In this document: piece by piece, positions 15,328 through 24,138 of the stretch
How the letters are laid out: each line of letters begins with the position of its first letter
How positions within the stretch are numbered: the first letter of the stretch is position 1
Assembly: GCF_036227105.1 (NCBI RefSeq)
Contig: NZ_CP109434.1
Span: 1,678,001 to 1,742,000, forward strand
Reading direction: 5' to 3'
Origin: Amycolatopsis sp. NBC_01488
GTDB taxonomy: Bacteria > Actinomycetota > Actinomycetes > Mycobacteriales > Pseudonocardiaceae
DNA length: 64,000 nt
Program-made: the position numbers and the translations under genes
The notes under the pieces: model-generated
What the model saw: only the letters and a program-made list of their open reading frames with translations
Databases searched by the model: none
Told to the model about the DNA's origin: nothing

Positions 15328-16649
15328 TTCACCGTCACCTCCGCCCCGCGGTAGAGCGGTCCGACGAGCAGCGAGCTCCAGCCCGGCACGTCCGCGGCGT
15401 TCATGCCCAGCTGCGGGCCCAGGAGATCGGCCAGGAAGCCCTGCTCCGCGGGCGAGTACGCCAGGTCGCCGCCGGACCCGTTGCCACCGGCCGCATCGGC
15501 CTTGAAGTTGGCCGGGTTCAGGCCTTCACTGACGGTCTTCGGGGCGGCCTGGTGCTTCGTGCCGTCCTTGAACGCGCCGTCCGGGGGCTCCGACGGGAAC
15601 GGCTTCGGGATGTCCTTCATGTCGTAGCACCGCGGTCCGCGCTTGTCCTCGAACCGCGGCTCCTCCTTGCCGGCTTGGTACGGCGCGCGCGGCACGATGA
15701 TCTCGATCGTCGCGTGCAGGCCGGGCTTGTCGGTGCCCTTGCCGAGCGCCTGGTCGATCAGCGGCACGTTCTGGGCCATCTGGGAGATCACGCAGGGGTA
15801 CTCCGGCGCGTACTTCGCCAGCAGCTCGGCCGTGGGCCGGGCGGTGTCGGCGAGGGAGATGATGTTGTCCTTGTTGTTCTGCAGGAACGTCTGCAGGTCC
15901 ACCGAAGCCTGGGTCAGGCTGCCGTAGAGGTCCGCCAGGTGCTGCTGCTCGTCGACCACGGTCCGGGTCGTCGTGCTCAGGTTGTCCAGGCTCTGCACCA
16001 GGTCGGGCGCGGCGTCCTTGAGGTGGTCGGAGAACTCCGCGAGCGCCTTGAGGTTGTGCTGCAGCTCCGGCTCGTGCGGGTTCAGCTCGCCGATGTAGGT
16101 GCCGAGCTGCGTGAGCGTGTCGCCGAGCTGGTCGCCGCGGCCGGACAGCGCGGTCGAGATCGCGGTGAGCGTCGCCGACAGCTTCTGCGGCTGCACCGCC
16201 TGCAGCACCGGCATCAGGTGGGAGAACGCCTGCTCCAGCTCGACCGCGCTGGACGTGCGGTCCTGCGGGATGACGTCACCGCTGGAGAGGGTCTTCGCCG
16301 ACGGGTCCTTCGGGATCTCCAGCGAGACGAACCGCTCACCGAAGAGCGTCTTCGGCAGGAACCGCGCCGAGACGTTCTCCGGGATCAGCTTCGCCGACTG
16401 CGGGTTGAGCGCCAGCGTCAGCTCGGCGCCGTGATCGGTGGCGACGATGTCCTGGACGGACCCGACGATCAGCCCGCGCACCTTGACGTCGGACTGCTTG
16501 ATCAGCTGGTTGCCGATCTTGTCGGCCTGCAGCTTGACCGTGACGACCGGCGTGAACGCCTTGTCGTAGAGCGCGATCGACAGCGCCACCCCGCCGACCA
16601 GCACGGCGATGAGCAGCAGGCCGAGCAGCCTGCGTCGGAGCGTCCTCAT
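15324..16649 (-). CDS. mceA: MCE family protein MceA
   Basis: First Mce subunit, 441 residues, the longest of the six as is usual for MceA. An Arg-rich start and membrane helix (LLGLLLIAVLVGGVALSIAL) precede the MCE domain (SDVKVRGLIVGSVQDIVATD; FGERFVSLEIPKD). A helical region follows, then a long C-terminal extension from about residue 300 rich in Pro, Gly and Lys, with two Cys (PCVIS and PRCYDM) that could form a disulfide outside the membrane. It starts in a 4-nt overlap with the preceding YrbE gene. Confidence 0.9.
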   Translation of the reverse strand: MRTLRRRLLGLLLIAVLVGGVALSIALYDKAFTPVVTVKLQADKIGNQLIKQSDVKVRGLIVGSVQDIVATDHGAELTLALNPQSAKLIPENVSARFLPKTLFGERFVSLEIPKDPSAKTLSSGDVIPQDRTSSAVELEQAFSHLMPVLQAVQPQKLSATLTAISTALSGRGDQLGDTLTQLGTYIGELNPHEPELQHNLKALAEFSDHLKDAAPDLVQSLDNLSTTTRTVVDEQQHLADLYGSLTQASVDLQTFLQNNKDNIISLADTARPTAELLAKYAPEYPCVISQMAQNVPLIDQALGKGTDKPGLHATIEIIVPRAPYQAGKEEPRFEDKRGPRCYDMKDIPKPFPSEPPDGAFKDGTKHQAAPKTVSEGLNPANFKADAAGGNGSGGDLAYSPAEQGFLADLLGPQLGMNAADVPGWSSLLVGPLYRGAEVTVK

Positions 16650-17482
16650 CCCGCGATCCTTACCGTGACGTCGGTTCCCCAGATGGCGAACCCGATGAAG
16701 AAGTTCATGATCGACACCGTGACGATCGAGAGCCGCACCGCCTTGCCGACCGCGACGCCGACCCCGGCCGGGCCGCCCGTCGCCCGGTACCCGAAGTAGC
16801 AGTGCGACAGGATGATCAGGACGCTGAAGAGCAGCACCTTGATGAACGAATAGAGCACGTCCTGCGGTGGCAGGAACAGGTCGAAGTAATGGTCGTAGGT
16901 CCCCGCGGACTGGTTGTAGATGTAGATGACGACCAGTCTCGACGCGAGGTACGAGCTCAGCAGGCCGATGATGTAGAGCGGGATGACCGCGACGAACCCG
17001 GCGATGATCCGCGTCGTCACCAGGTACGGCAGGCTCGGCACGCCCATGACCTCCAGCGCGTCGATCTCCTCGGAGATCCGCATCGCGCCCAGCTGCGCGG
17101 TGAACCCGGCACCGACCGTGGCGCTCAGCGCGAGGCCGGCGACCAGCGGCGCGATCTCACGCGTGTTGAAGAACGCCGTCAGGAAGCCGGTGAAGGCCGA
17201 CGTCCCGATCGAGTTCAGCGCCGAGTAGCCCTGGAGGCCGACGAGGACACCGGTGAACAGCGTCAGGCCGACCATCACGCCGACCGTGCCGCCGATGACC
17301 GCGAGCGAGCCGGAGCCGAAGCTCACCTCGGCGAGCAGCCGGAGGACTTCCTTCGTGTAGCGGCGCAGGGTTCGCGGCGTCCACAGCAGCGCGCGGCCGT
17401 AGAACGACATCTGGTCACCGAGGGTGTCCAGCGTCTGGAGGGGTCGGTGGGCGACGCGTTTCGCGCCCTGGAGGAACGTCAT
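16646..17482 (-). CDS. yrbEB: YrbE/MlaE-type ABC permease (YrbEB)
   Basis: A 278-residue MlaE-family permease, one of the two membrane subunits that couple MceG ATP hydrolysis to substrate movement through the Mce tunnel. Several hydrophobic helices are visible. The conserved MlaE core reads GAGFTAQLGAMRISEEIDAL followed by EVMGVPSLPYLV; its EEIDALEVMG segment is the coupling helix predicted to contact the ATPase. It begins 4 bp after yrbEA and ends in a 4-nt overlap with mceA. Confidence 0.92.
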   Translation of the reverse strand: MTFLQGAKRVAHRPLQTLDTLGDQMSFYGRALLWTPRTLRRYTKEVLRLLAEVSFGSGSLAVIGGTVGVMVGLTLFTGVLVGLQGYSALNSIGTSAFTGFLTAFFNTREIAPLVAGLALSATVGAGFTAQLGAMRISEEIDALEVMGVPSLPYLVTTRIIAGFVAVIPLYIIGLLSSYLASRLVVIYIYNQSAGTYDHYFDLFLPPQDVLYSFIKVLLFSVLIILSHCYFGYRATGGPAGVGVAVGKAVRLSIVTVSIMNFFIGFAIWGTDVTVRIAG

Positions 17483-17486
17483 GGCG

Positions 17487-18281
17487 CTAGTCCAGCTTTC
17501 CGGGCACGATCTGCAGGTAGATCAGGGTGATCACGAAGTTCACGACGAAGAGCATGAGGAACGTGATGACCACCGACTGGTTCACCGCGTCCCCGACGCC
17601 CTTCGGGCCGCCGGAGGGGTTGAGGCCCCGGTAGGACGCAACGACGGCGGCGATGAACCCGAAGATCAGCGCCTTGAGCTCACCGACCCAGAGGTCGGGC
17701 AGCTGGGCCAGCGCGGAGAAGCTCGCCAGGTACGCACCCGGCGTCCCGCCCTGCAGCACGACGTTGAAGAAGTAGCCGCCCAGCACGCCGATGACGCTGA
17801 CCATGCCGTTGAGCAGCAGCGCGACCAGCATCATCGCGAGCGTGCGCGGCACGATCAGCCGCTGCACCGCGGAAACACCGAGCACCTCCATCGCGGCGAT
17901 CTCCTCGCGGATGGTGCGCGCACCGATATCAGCACAGACGGCGGAGCCGCCCGCGCCCGCCACCAGCAGCGCGGTGACCAGCGGACTGGCCTGCTGCACG
18001 GTGGCGAGCACGGAGCCCGCGCCGGTGTAGGACTGCGCGCCCAGCTGGCGGGCGAGCGAACCGAACTGCAGCGAGATGACCGCGCCGAACGGGATCGCCA
18101 CGAGGGCCGTCGGCAGGATGGTCACGCTCGCGATGAACCACGACTGCTGGATGAACTCCCGCAGCTGGAACGGGCGCTGGAACAGGCCGCGGATGATGTC
18201 CAGGCCGAGAGCGAACAGGTTCCCGGTCTCGCGGAGCATGCCGATCCCGGGGATCTTCGCCTGTGTTGCGGGAGAACTCAC
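17487..18281 (-). CDS. yrbEA: YrbE/MlaE-type ABC permease (YrbEA)
   Basis: A 264-residue MlaE-family permease, partner of the next gene. The diagnostic MlaE segment is intact: AGAGGSAVCADIGARTIREE, then IAAMEVLGVSAVQRLIVPRT, with the EEIAAMEVLGV coupling helix. Five or so membrane helices are predicted from hydrophobicity. Its GTG start overlaps the mceG stop as GTGA, so the ATPase and both permeases are translationally coupled. Confidence 0.92.
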   Translation of the reverse strand: MSSPATQAKIPGIGMLRETGNLFALGLDIIRGLFQRPFQLREFIQQSWFIASVTILPTALVAIPFGAVISLQFGSLARQLGAQSYTGAGSVLATVQQASPLVTALLVAGAGGSAVCADIGARTIREEIAAMEVLGVSAVQRLIVPRTLAMMLVALLLNGMVSVIGVLGGYFFNVVLQGGTPGAYLASFSALAQLPDLWVGELKALIFGFIAAVVASYRGLNPSGGPKGVGDAVNQSVVITFLMLFVVNFVITLIYLQIVPGKLD

Positions 18282-19465
18282 CGGCCACCTGGCCCGTTGT
18301 TCGGCGGCATTCGGTGCGTGCCGGGTCTCGGCGGCTGGCCGCCCGGGATCCGCGCGACCTGGTCGGCGGGCAGCTGGCCGTGGTGCTGGTTCGGGACGCC
18401 GTCACCCGGCCGGACGCCCGCCGGGACCTGCTGCTGTTGCTGGGCCTGCGCGACCCGCTGCGGGTGGACGCCGTAGTGGCGCTGCTCCTCCGGCGACAGG
18501 GAGGCGATGATGCTCTCCTGCGCGGGCTGCGGCAGCCGGTGCATGATCTCCATGACGCGGTCCTTGCGGCGGACCGCGCCCATCCGCGTCGGCACGCCCG
18601 GCGTCGTCTGCATCTGCGGCGGCACCCCGGTGACGTCCTCGACCCCGCCCGCGTGGTGCCCGGCGTCGAACATCGCCTGCTCGGCCGCCATCTGGGCGGA
18701 GTCCTTCTCCTCGGACATCCCGATCGGACCCTGCATCTTGCCGTTGAGGAACTGCTTGACGACCGGCTCCTCGCTGGTCAGCAGCACCTCGCGCGGGCCG
18801 AACATGACCAGTTCCTTGCGGAAGAGCATGCCCAGGTTGTCCGGCACCGTGCGAGCCAGGTTGATGTTGTGCGTGACGATCAGGAACGTCGCGTCGATCT
18901 GCGCGTTGACGTCGAGGAACAGCTGCGAAATGTAGGTGGTGCGGACCGGGTCGAGGCCGGAGTCCGGCTCGTCGACCAGGATGATCTCCGGGTCCAGCAC
19001 CAGGGCGCGGGCGAGGCCGGCGCGCTTGCGCATCCCGCCGGAGATCTCGCCCGGCAGCTTCTTGTCGGCGCCGTTCAGACCGGTCATGTCGAGCTTCTCG
19101 AGGACGATCCGGCGGATTTCCGTCTCGGACTTCTTCGTGTGCTCGCGCAGCGGGAAGGCGACGTTGTCGTAGAGGTTCATCGAGCCGAACAGCGCGCCGT
19201 CCTGGAACAGGACGCCGAAGAGCTTCCGGATCTCGTATAGCTTGTGCTCGGAGCAGGTGACGATGTCCACCCCGTTGATCACGCACCGGCCACGGTCGGG
19301 CTTGAGCAGCCCGATCATCGACTTGAGGAAGACCGACTTGCCGGTTCCCGACGGACCGAGCATCGCCGACACTTCGCCCGGGGGCAGCGTCAACGTGACG
19401 TCCCGCCAGATGGCCTGCTTACCGAAGGACTTGGTCAGGCCTTCGATGACCACCTCGGCACCCAT
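18278..19465 (-). CDS. mceG: Mce transporter ATPase MceG/Mkl
   Basis: ABC ATPase, 395 residues, energising the Mce importer. Walker A GPSGTGKS is residues 37-44, the Q-loop is FQDGALF near 87-93, the signature SGGMRKR is 142-148, and Walker B IILVDEP with D-loop SGLDP is 161-173. The H-loop THN lies near residue 199. The ATPase core ends around residue 255. A tail of about 140 residues, rich in Pro, Gln and Gly (a QQQQQ run, then PADQVARIPGGQPPRPGTHR), is longer than the tail of mycobacterial Mkl as I recall it. GGAGGTG sets the ATG start. The gene heads the mce operon and follows rplJL, as mkl does near rplJL in Mycobacterium. Confidence 0.92.
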   Translation of the reverse strand: MGAEVVIEGLTKSFGKQAIWRDVTLTLPPGEVSAMLGPSGTGKSVFLKSMIGLLKPDRGRCVINGVDIVTCSEHKLYEIRKLFGVLFQDGALFGSMNLYDNVAFPLREHTKKSETEIRRIVLEKLDMTGLNGADKKLPGEISGGMRKRAGLARALVLDPEIILVDEPDSGLDPVRTTYISQLFLDVNAQIDATFLIVTHNINLARTVPDNLGMLFRKELVMFGPREVLLTSEEPVVKQFLNGKMQGPIGMSEEKDSAQMAAEQAMFDAGHHAGGVEDVTGVPPQMQTTPGVPTRMGAVRRKDRVMEIMHRLPQPAQESIIASLSPEEQRHYGVHPQRVAQAQQQQQVPAGVRPGDGVPNQHHGQLPADQVARIPGGQPPRPGTHRMPPNNGPGGR

Positions 19466-19801
19466 CGCACCTCCAGGAGCTGTTCCGCGTCATTGCGCCC
19501 GCTGCCACACCCTTGCCACCCCACGCCGGTGGCGGGTGCGGGCCTGGCGCCCCAAGAACCCGCGTCAACCAGGTGCAACGAGCTGAGTGCGAACAGGTTA
19601 CTCACCAGTTTTCTTTCCTGGCCAGCCCTGGTTCCATCGTCACCCCGCCGTGATCGGCAACTGCAGGCACGGTAGTCCATTCGGGGCAACGACGCAGATC
19701 TCCGGAGCCCCGAACCCGCGATTTAGGGACCCGGGGCTATTCGGACACAGCCCCTAGGGACTGAGCGGATCCCCGCAGGTCCGCGGCCACCGAGCACGAG
19801 G
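19466..19801. other. Intergenic region upstream of the mce operon
   Basis: About 335 bp between the rplJL terminator and the mceG start; no gene is recognised. It must hold the mce operon promoter. AACAGGTT at 19592-19599 has the AACnnGTT core of KstR-type sites, but the flanking positions do not match, so no operator is called. No clear -35/-10 pair stands out. Confidence 0.45.
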
Positions 19802-19835
19802 AAAGGGCGGGCACCCGAGTGGGTGCCCGCCCTTT
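19802..19835 (-). terminator. Intrinsic terminator after rplL
   Basis: AAAGGGCGGGCACCC and GGGTGCCCGCCCTTT form a perfect 15-bp stem with a 4-nt loop, flanked by T residues in both directions. It lies 35 bp after the rplL stop codon and would end the rplJL transcript, insulating the mce operon. Confidence 0.85.
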
Positions 19836-19870
19836 TCGCGAGGTGGTGCGAGGCGCTCACGCGCCCGGAA

Positions 19871-20257
19871 TCACTTGATGGAGATCTTGGCGCCCGCGGC
19901 CTCGAGCTTCTCCTTGGCGGCCTCGGCGGCCTCCTTGTCGACCTTCTCCAGGAGGGCCTTGGGAGCGGCCTCGACCAGCTCCTTGGCCTCCTTCAGGCCC
20001 AGGCCCGAGACGACCTCGCGGACGACCTTGATGACCTGGATCTTCTTGTCGCCGGCGCCCTCGAGGACGACGTCGAACTCGTCCTGCTCCTCGACGGCGG
20101 CCGGGGCGGCACCGGCGGGGCCGGCGGCGGCGACGGCGACCGGCGCGGCGGCGGTGACGTCGAAGGTCTCCTCGAACTCCTTCACGAACTCGGACAGCTC
20201 GAGGAGGGTCAGCTCCTTGAAGGCGTCGATCAGCTCGGCGGTGCTCAGCTTCGCCAT
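19871..20257 (-). CDS. rplL: 50S ribosomal protein L7/L12
   Basis: bL12 stalk protein, 128 residues, which recruits translation GTPases to the ribosome. The N-terminal dimerisation region ([20 protein letters not shown]) is followed by an Ala/Gly/Val-rich hinge of about 30 residues. The globular C-terminal domain carries the conserved [20 protein letters not shown] segment and terminates in GAKISIK. It follows rplJ by 49 bp and is closed by a strong terminator. Confidence 0.98.
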   Translation of the reverse strand: MAKLSTAELIDAFKELTLLELSEFVKEFEETFDVTAAAPVAVAAAGPAGAAPAAVEEQDEFDVVLEGAGDKKIQVIKVVREVVSGLGLKEAKELVEAAPKALLEKVDKEAAEAAKEKLEAAGAKISIK

Positions 20258-20306
20258 GATGGCTTCCTCTCAGAAAAACGAACTAGACGTTCGGGGTGGG
20301 GGTGGT

Positions 20307-20861
20307 TCAGCTCTCGGCGGGTGCTTCGGCTGCTTCGGTACCGGTGGCGTTGCGCTGCTTCTCCTCCAGCGCGGCAGCCAGGCGGGCGACCTGGGACGCC
20401 GGCGCCTGGAACAGCGCGGCGGCCTGGGACAGCTTCGCCTTGAACGCGCCCGCCGCCTTGGCGAGCAGGACCTCACGGCTGTCGAGATCGGCGATCCGGT
20501 TGATCTCGTCCACGGACAGCGCTTTGCCGTCCATGTAGCCGCCCTTGATCACAAGCGCGTTGTTGTCCTTCGCGAAGTCGCGAAGCGCCTTGGCGGCGTC
20601 GACAGCCTCACCCTCGACGAAGGCGATGGCGGTCGCGCCGACGAACAGGTCCTCGAGCCCCGTGACGCCCGCATCTTCCGCGGCACGCTTGACGAGGGTG
20701 TTCTTCGCGACCCGGTACTTGGCACTGGTGCCGAGAGCGCGGCGCAGCTGGGACAGCTGGGACACGGAGAGGCCGGTGTACTGGGTAACGACGGTGGCCG
20801 AGCTGGTGCGGAAGCTCTCCGCGATCTCGGCGACGGCCGCCACCTTGTCGGGCTTCGCCAT
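20307..20861 (-). CDS. rplJ: 50S ribosomal protein L10
   Basis: uL10, 184 residues, anchors L7/L12 dimers to the ribosome and autoregulates its own operon by binding the mRNA leader. The N-terminal rRNA-binding domain is recognisable ([55 protein letters not shown]), as is the C-terminal Ala-rich L12-binding helix. Ribosome-binding site GAGAGGAGG precedes the ATG. The upstream leader has features of the L10 leader family. Confidence 0.98.
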   Translation of the reverse strand: MAKPDKVAAVAEIAESFRTSSATVVTQYTGLSVSQLSQLRRALGTSAKYRVAKNTLVKRAAEDAGVTGLEDLFVGATAIAFVEGEAVDAAKALRDFAKDNNALVIKGGYMDGKALSVDEINRIADLDSREVLLAKAAGAFKAKLSQAAALFQAPASQVARLAAALEEKQRNATGTEAAEAPAES

Positions 20862-20889
20862 GGTCGCCTCCTCTCTTGGCTAGTGTTTC

Positions 20890-21045
20890 CACTGGCTGCG
20901 AAGGAGTCCCCCGAAACGACGAAACGCCCTCGCGCAAGCAGGCGCGGGGCGTCGTACGGCACACGTGGTGCCGAGCCTCGTTCCTCCTGCGCGGGCCGCC
21001 CGGCGAGTGCGGGACCTTCGTTCCCCTAGCGGGGAACACCAGCGG
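20890..21045 (-). ncRNA. Ribosomal protein L10 (rplJ) mRNA leader
   Basis: The rplJ 5' region contains, on the minus strand, CCGAAGACCGCTGGTG near 21036-21052 and GAACGAAGGTCCCGC near 21009-21023, which resemble the conserved segments of actinobacterial L10 leaders. A hairpin at 20924-20952 (ACGCCC/GGGCGT plus CGCGC/GCGCG with one bulged base) follows, then a T-rich stretch, as expected for an attenuator. The L10-L12 complex binds such leaders to repress translation. The boundaries are approximate. Confidence 0.6.
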
Positions 21046-21051
21046 TCTTCG

Positions 21052-21080
21052 GTAGAACTTCCTCAAGAGTACCTTGTCAA
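21052..21080 (-). promoter_or_regulatory. Candidate promoter of rplJL
   Basis: TTGACA (21075-21080, minus strand) is followed after 17 bp by TTCTAC (21052-21057). The -35 is perfect and the -10 weak. The start site would be near 21045, immediately before the conserved leader elements, which supports the assignment. Confidence 0.45.
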
Positions 21081-21136
21081 GTCGGCAACCCTTCTCCACC
21101 CCCCACGTTCGCGGCGGCGTGGGGCATCATGGTCAC

Positions 21137-21982
21137 GTGGCGGAGCAGCGCGATGACGGAAAGCCGGGCTCGGACATCGAACCGGCGGGCTCCAACCTGC
21201 CCGGTTCGCAGCCACCGATGGACCCGGCGCAGCTGGAGCAGTTCCGCCAGTTCCAGCAGTTCCAGGACTACCTGCGCTTCACGCAGTCCCAGCAGGGCAA
21301 CCAGCCGGCCCCCGCTCCGGACGCCGGGATGGTCCAGGCGCCCCCTTCCCAACCGGCCACGCAACAGAGCGGCCAGCCCCCGGCGATCCCCCCGGGCTAC
21401 CAGCTGGTCCCGGCCGAGCGCCGCCGGGCACCGCGCTGGCTGAGCTGGCTGGGCAAGAAGGTGATCGCGTGGGTCCTGGCGATCGTGATCCTCGGCGTGG
21501 CCGGCACGTGGCTGTACAACCACTTCTTCCCCAGCGACGCGGGCAAGACGTCCGCCCAGCTGGCCCAGGAAGGCGGCGGGAAGTACCAGACCAACCACAT
21601 CCTGTCGACCAGCCCGTACGAAGCCGTGCGCGAAGTCTACGACGCCATCGCGCAGAACCTCGTCCCGCAGGCGTGCGGGCGGATGGACGAGCCCATCCAG
21701 CAGAAGTTCGCCCAGGACCTCGGCTACGCCGACTGCCAGGTCGCGGTCCACGAGCTGAACCGCAAGGTCACCAACAAGAACAAGTACGCCGAGTCGATGC
21801 CCTCGAGCGTCTCGGAGCCCTACCCGGGTGACCGGTTCACGATCAGCTCGTGCCAGTTCGGCATCGAGGGCGGCCCCGCGCTCGGCGCGTTCACCGTGGC
21901 GAAGGTGCCGAAGGGGCAGTGGCTGATCGTCGAGCACACCAACGAACCCACGCCCTGCCCCGCGGCGCCGCCGACCAGTTGA
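21137..21982 (+). CDS. Hypothetical membrane-anchored protein
   Basis: A 281-residue protein with no family I can name. The GTG at 21137 (VAEQRDDGKPGSD) is preferred; longer frames reach into the divergent rplJ promoter. Residues 1-100 are Gln/Pro-rich (QFRQFQQFQDYLRF). A basic segment RRRAPRWLSWLGKK precedes one membrane helix (VIAWVLAIVILGVAGTWLYN, about residues 115-135), so the C-terminal domain should be outside the cell. That domain contains four Cys (near PQACGRM, YADCQV, ISSCQFG and TPCPAAP), suggesting two disulfides. It stands alone between rplJ and a convergent hydrolase gene, 1 bp apart. The NTF2-like feel of the segment YEAVREVYDAIAQNL is suggestive only. Confidence 0.75.
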   Translation: MAEQRDDGKPGSDIEPAGSNLPGSQPPMDPAQLEQFRQFQQFQDYLRFTQSQQGNQPAPAPDAGMVQAPPSQPATQQSGQPPAIPPGYQLVPAERRRAPRWLSWLGKKVIAWVLAIVILGVAGTWLYNHFFPSDAGKTSAQLAQEGGGKYQTNHILSTSPYEAVREVYDAIAQNLVPQACGRMDEPIQQKFAQDLGYADCQVAVHELNRKVTNKNKYAESMPSSVSEPYPGDRFTISSCQFGIEGGPALGAFTVAKVPKGQWLIVEHTNEPTPCPAAPPTS

Positions 21983-21983
21983 C

Positions 21984-22766
21984 TCAGCGGGGGTGCGGCG
22001 CCGTCAGGAACGTCACCAGCGCCTCCGAGAACGCCGGTGACATCACCGCCGTCATGTGGTCGCCCGGGATCCGGACCAACCGGGCCCCCGCGATCGCCGC
22101 CGCGAGACGCTCGGGCTCCGCCGCCAGCAGGTCCTGGTCGCCTGCCAGCACCAACGTCGGGACGCCGATCGCCGACAGGTTCAAGCTCCCCTCCTGCGAA
22201 GCCAGCGCCACCGCCGCCAGCGCCTGGCGGTCACCGCCCGTTGCGTCGGCCAGCAGGCGGAACGGCACCCCCGAGGGCGGCACCGTGGAAGGGTCTTCGG
22301 CCAGCAAAGCCGAGGCGATCTCCGCCGGCTTCACCACCCGCAGGTCGACGCCGCCGAAGTCGACGATGCCTGCGCCCACGCCGCCCGTGGCCAGGCAGCG
22401 GATGCGCTTGTCCGCCGCCGTCGCGGTCAGGGCGATGATCGCGCCCATCGAATAGCCGACCAGGGAGACCTCGTCCAGGGCCAGCTCGTCGAGCAGCGCG
22501 GAGATGTCGCGGGCCATGCTGTCGCCCGTGTAGCGGCACTCGTCGTGGGGCTTCTCCGAACGGCCGTGGCCGCGGGCGTCCAGGGAGAGCACCGTCAGGC
22601 CGGCCGACCGCAGGGCCGCGACGACGCCGGTCGAGATCCAGTTCGCGTTCGTGTCGGCCGCGAAGCCGTGTTGCAGCAGTACCGGGCGGTGGGCGGCGTC
22701 GCCCTCCCACACGGTGTAGTTCAACCGGAGGCCGTCGAACGACGCGAAAGTCGGCATGACCTCCAT
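21984..22766 (-). CDS. Alpha/beta-hydrolase fold protein
   Basis: A 260-residue single-domain alpha/beta hydrolase. The oxyanion region LLQHGFAAD, the strand LDARGHGRSEKP and the nucleophile elbow GYSMGA (Ser near residue 103) are clear. The late Asp (LVLAGDQDLL) and catalytic His (IPGDHMTAV) complete the triad. Such enzymes cleave esters, lactones or C-C bonds; the substrate cannot be deduced. Two ATGs compete (22766 and 22757). GGAGGT lies directly before the second but with only 2 nt spacing, so the start is uncertain by three codons. It begins just downstream of the rplKA terminator and converges with the preceding plus-strand gene with a 1-bp gap. Confidence 0.85.
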   Translation of the reverse strand: MEVMPTFASFDGLRLNYTVWEGDAAHRPVLLQHGFAADTNANWISTGVVAALRSAGLTVLSLDARGHGRSEKPHDECRYTGDSMARDISALLDELALDEVSLVGYSMGAIIALTATAADKRIRCLATGGVGAGIVDFGGVDLRVVKPAEIASALLAEDPSTVPPSGVPFRLLADATGGDRQALAAVALASQEGSLNLSAIGVPTLVLAGDQDLLAAEPERLAAAIAGARLVRIPGDHMTAVMSPAFSEALVTFLTAPHPR

Positions 22767-22777
22767 GAGACACGAAG

Positions 22778-22812
22778 AAAGGGCGCCCCCGCAGCAAGCG
22801 GGGACGCCCTTT
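22778..22812 (-). terminator. Intrinsic terminator after rplA
   Basis: AAAGGGCG and CCCCGC pair with CGCCCTTT and GCGGGG around one mismatch, giving a 14-bp stem with a 5-nt loop. TTTCTTCG follows on the minus strand. It lies 15 bp after the rplA stop. Confidence 0.8.
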
Positions 22813-22827
22813 CCGGTGATGTCCGAC

Positions 22828-23547
22828 TCAGACGTTCGCGTCCTCGGAGAGGAGGTTGCGGGTCCGCAGCGGGTCGACCGGGATGCCCGGGCCCATCGTG
22901 GTGGTGAAGGTGACCTTCTTCAGGTAGCGGCCCTTCGCCGACGACGGCTTGGCGCGGAGGATCTCGTCCAGCGCCGCCGCGTAGTTCTCGACCAGCTTCT
23001 CCGTGTCGAAGGAAGCCTTGCCGATCACCAGGTGCAGGTTGGCCTGCTTGTCGACGCGGAAGTTGATCTTACCGCCCTTGATGTCCTTCACGGCCTTCTC
23101 GACCGCGGGGGTCACCGTGCCGGTCTTCGGGTTCGGCATCAGGCCACGCGGGCCGAGGATGCGGGCGATGCGACCCACCTTGGCCATCTGGTCCGGCGTC
23201 GCGATCGCGGCGTCGAAGTCGAGCCAGCCACCCTGGATGCGCTCGATCAGCTCGTCGGTGCCGACCGCGTCCGCACCGGCGGCTTCGGCCTCGGCGGCCT
23301 TGTCGCCGACGGCGAAGACGATGACGCGGGCGGTCTTACCGGTGCCGTGCGGCAGGTTCACGGTGCCGCGGACCATCTGGTCGGCCTTGCGCGGGTCCAC
23401 CCCGAGACGCATCGCGACCTCGACGGTCGCGTCCATCTTGGTCTTGGAGGTTTCCTTCGCCAGCTTCGCGGCGTCGAGCGGCGCGTACAGGCGCGCCTTG
23501 TCGATCAGCTCCGCAGCCTGGCGGTAAGCCTTGCTGTGCTTGGTCAT
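22828..23547 (-). CDS. rplA: 50S ribosomal protein L1
   Basis: uL1, 239 residues, the L1-stalk protein controlling E-site tRNA exit. Family blocks are present: [20 protein letters not shown] at the start, [20 protein letters not shown], and [20 protein letters not shown] in the middle, then [17 protein letters not shown]. It lies 79 bp after rplK and ends before a strong terminator. L1 commonly autoregulates this operon; no operator structure was identified here. Confidence 0.98.
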   Translation of the reverse strand: MTKHSKAYRQAAELIDKARLYAPLDAAKLAKETSKTKMDATVEVAMRLGVDPRKADQMVRGTVNLPHGTGKTARVIVFAVGDKAAEAEAAGADAVGTDELIERIQGGWLDFDAAIATPDQMAKVGRIARILGPRGLMPNPKTGTVTPAVEKAVKDIKGGKINFRVDKQANLHLVIGKASFDTEKLVENYAAALDEILRAKPSSAKGRYLKKVTFTTTMGPGIPVDPLRTRNLLSEDANV

Positions 23548-23626
23548 GCTTCTGTCCTTAACTTCGAAAACGGATCAGTGTGGTAGGAGCCAGCACTCGG
23601 CTCTCCCACGGGCAAAGCTGCAGACG

Positions 23627-24064
23627 TCAGGCGTCGACGACCGTGATGCCCATCGACCGGGCAGTACCGGCGATGATCTTCGCCGCCTGGTCGATGTCGT
23701 GCGCGTTGAGGTCGGTCTCCTTGGTCTTGGCGATCTCGCGGACCTGGTCCCAGGTGACCTTGGCGACCTTGGTCTTGTGCGGCTCGCCGGAGCCCTTCTC
23801 CACGCCCGCGGCCTTCAGCAGCAGCTTGGCGGCCGGCGGCGTCTTCAGCTTGAAGTCGAACGACCGGTCTTCGTACACGGAGATCTCGACCGGGACGACG
23901 TCCCCGCGCTGCGACTCGGTCGCGGCGTTGTAGGCCTTGCAGAACTCCATGATGTTGACGCCGTGCTGACCCAGGGCCGGGCCGACCGGCGGCGCGGGGT
24001 TGGCCGCACCCGCCTTGATCTGCAGCTTGATGATCGCCGCAAGCTTCTTCTTCTTGGGTGGCAT
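23627..24064 (-). CDS. rplK: 50S ribosomal protein L11
   Basis: uL11, 145 residues, part of the GTPase-associated centre. The N-terminal domain [20 protein letters not shown] then [20 protein letters not shown] and the C-terminal rRNA-binding domain ([16 protein letters not shown]) are intact. The Pro-rich hinge region characteristic of thiostrepton-binding L11 is conserved. It follows nusG in the usual secE-nusG-rplK-rplA order. Confidence 0.98.
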   Translation of the reverse strand: MPPKKKKLAAIIKLQIKAGAANPAPPVGPALGQHGVNIMEFCKAYNAATESQRGDVVPVEISVYEDRSFDFKLKTPPAAKLLLKAAGVEKGSGEPHKTKVAKVTWDQVREIAKTKETDLNAHDIDQAAKIIAGTARSMGITVVDA

Positions 24065-24138
24065 TTCTTTTCCTGTCCTGTACTACGTTCCCCGCGTACC
24101 TGCCGTGGACGTGGGGACTGCGGCCGAGCGAGCGGCCG

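Noticed and set aside
19592..19599. KstR-like operator upstream of the mce operon
   Set aside because: Only the AACnnGTT core matches; the outer T and A positions of the consensus are absent, and such cores occur by chance.
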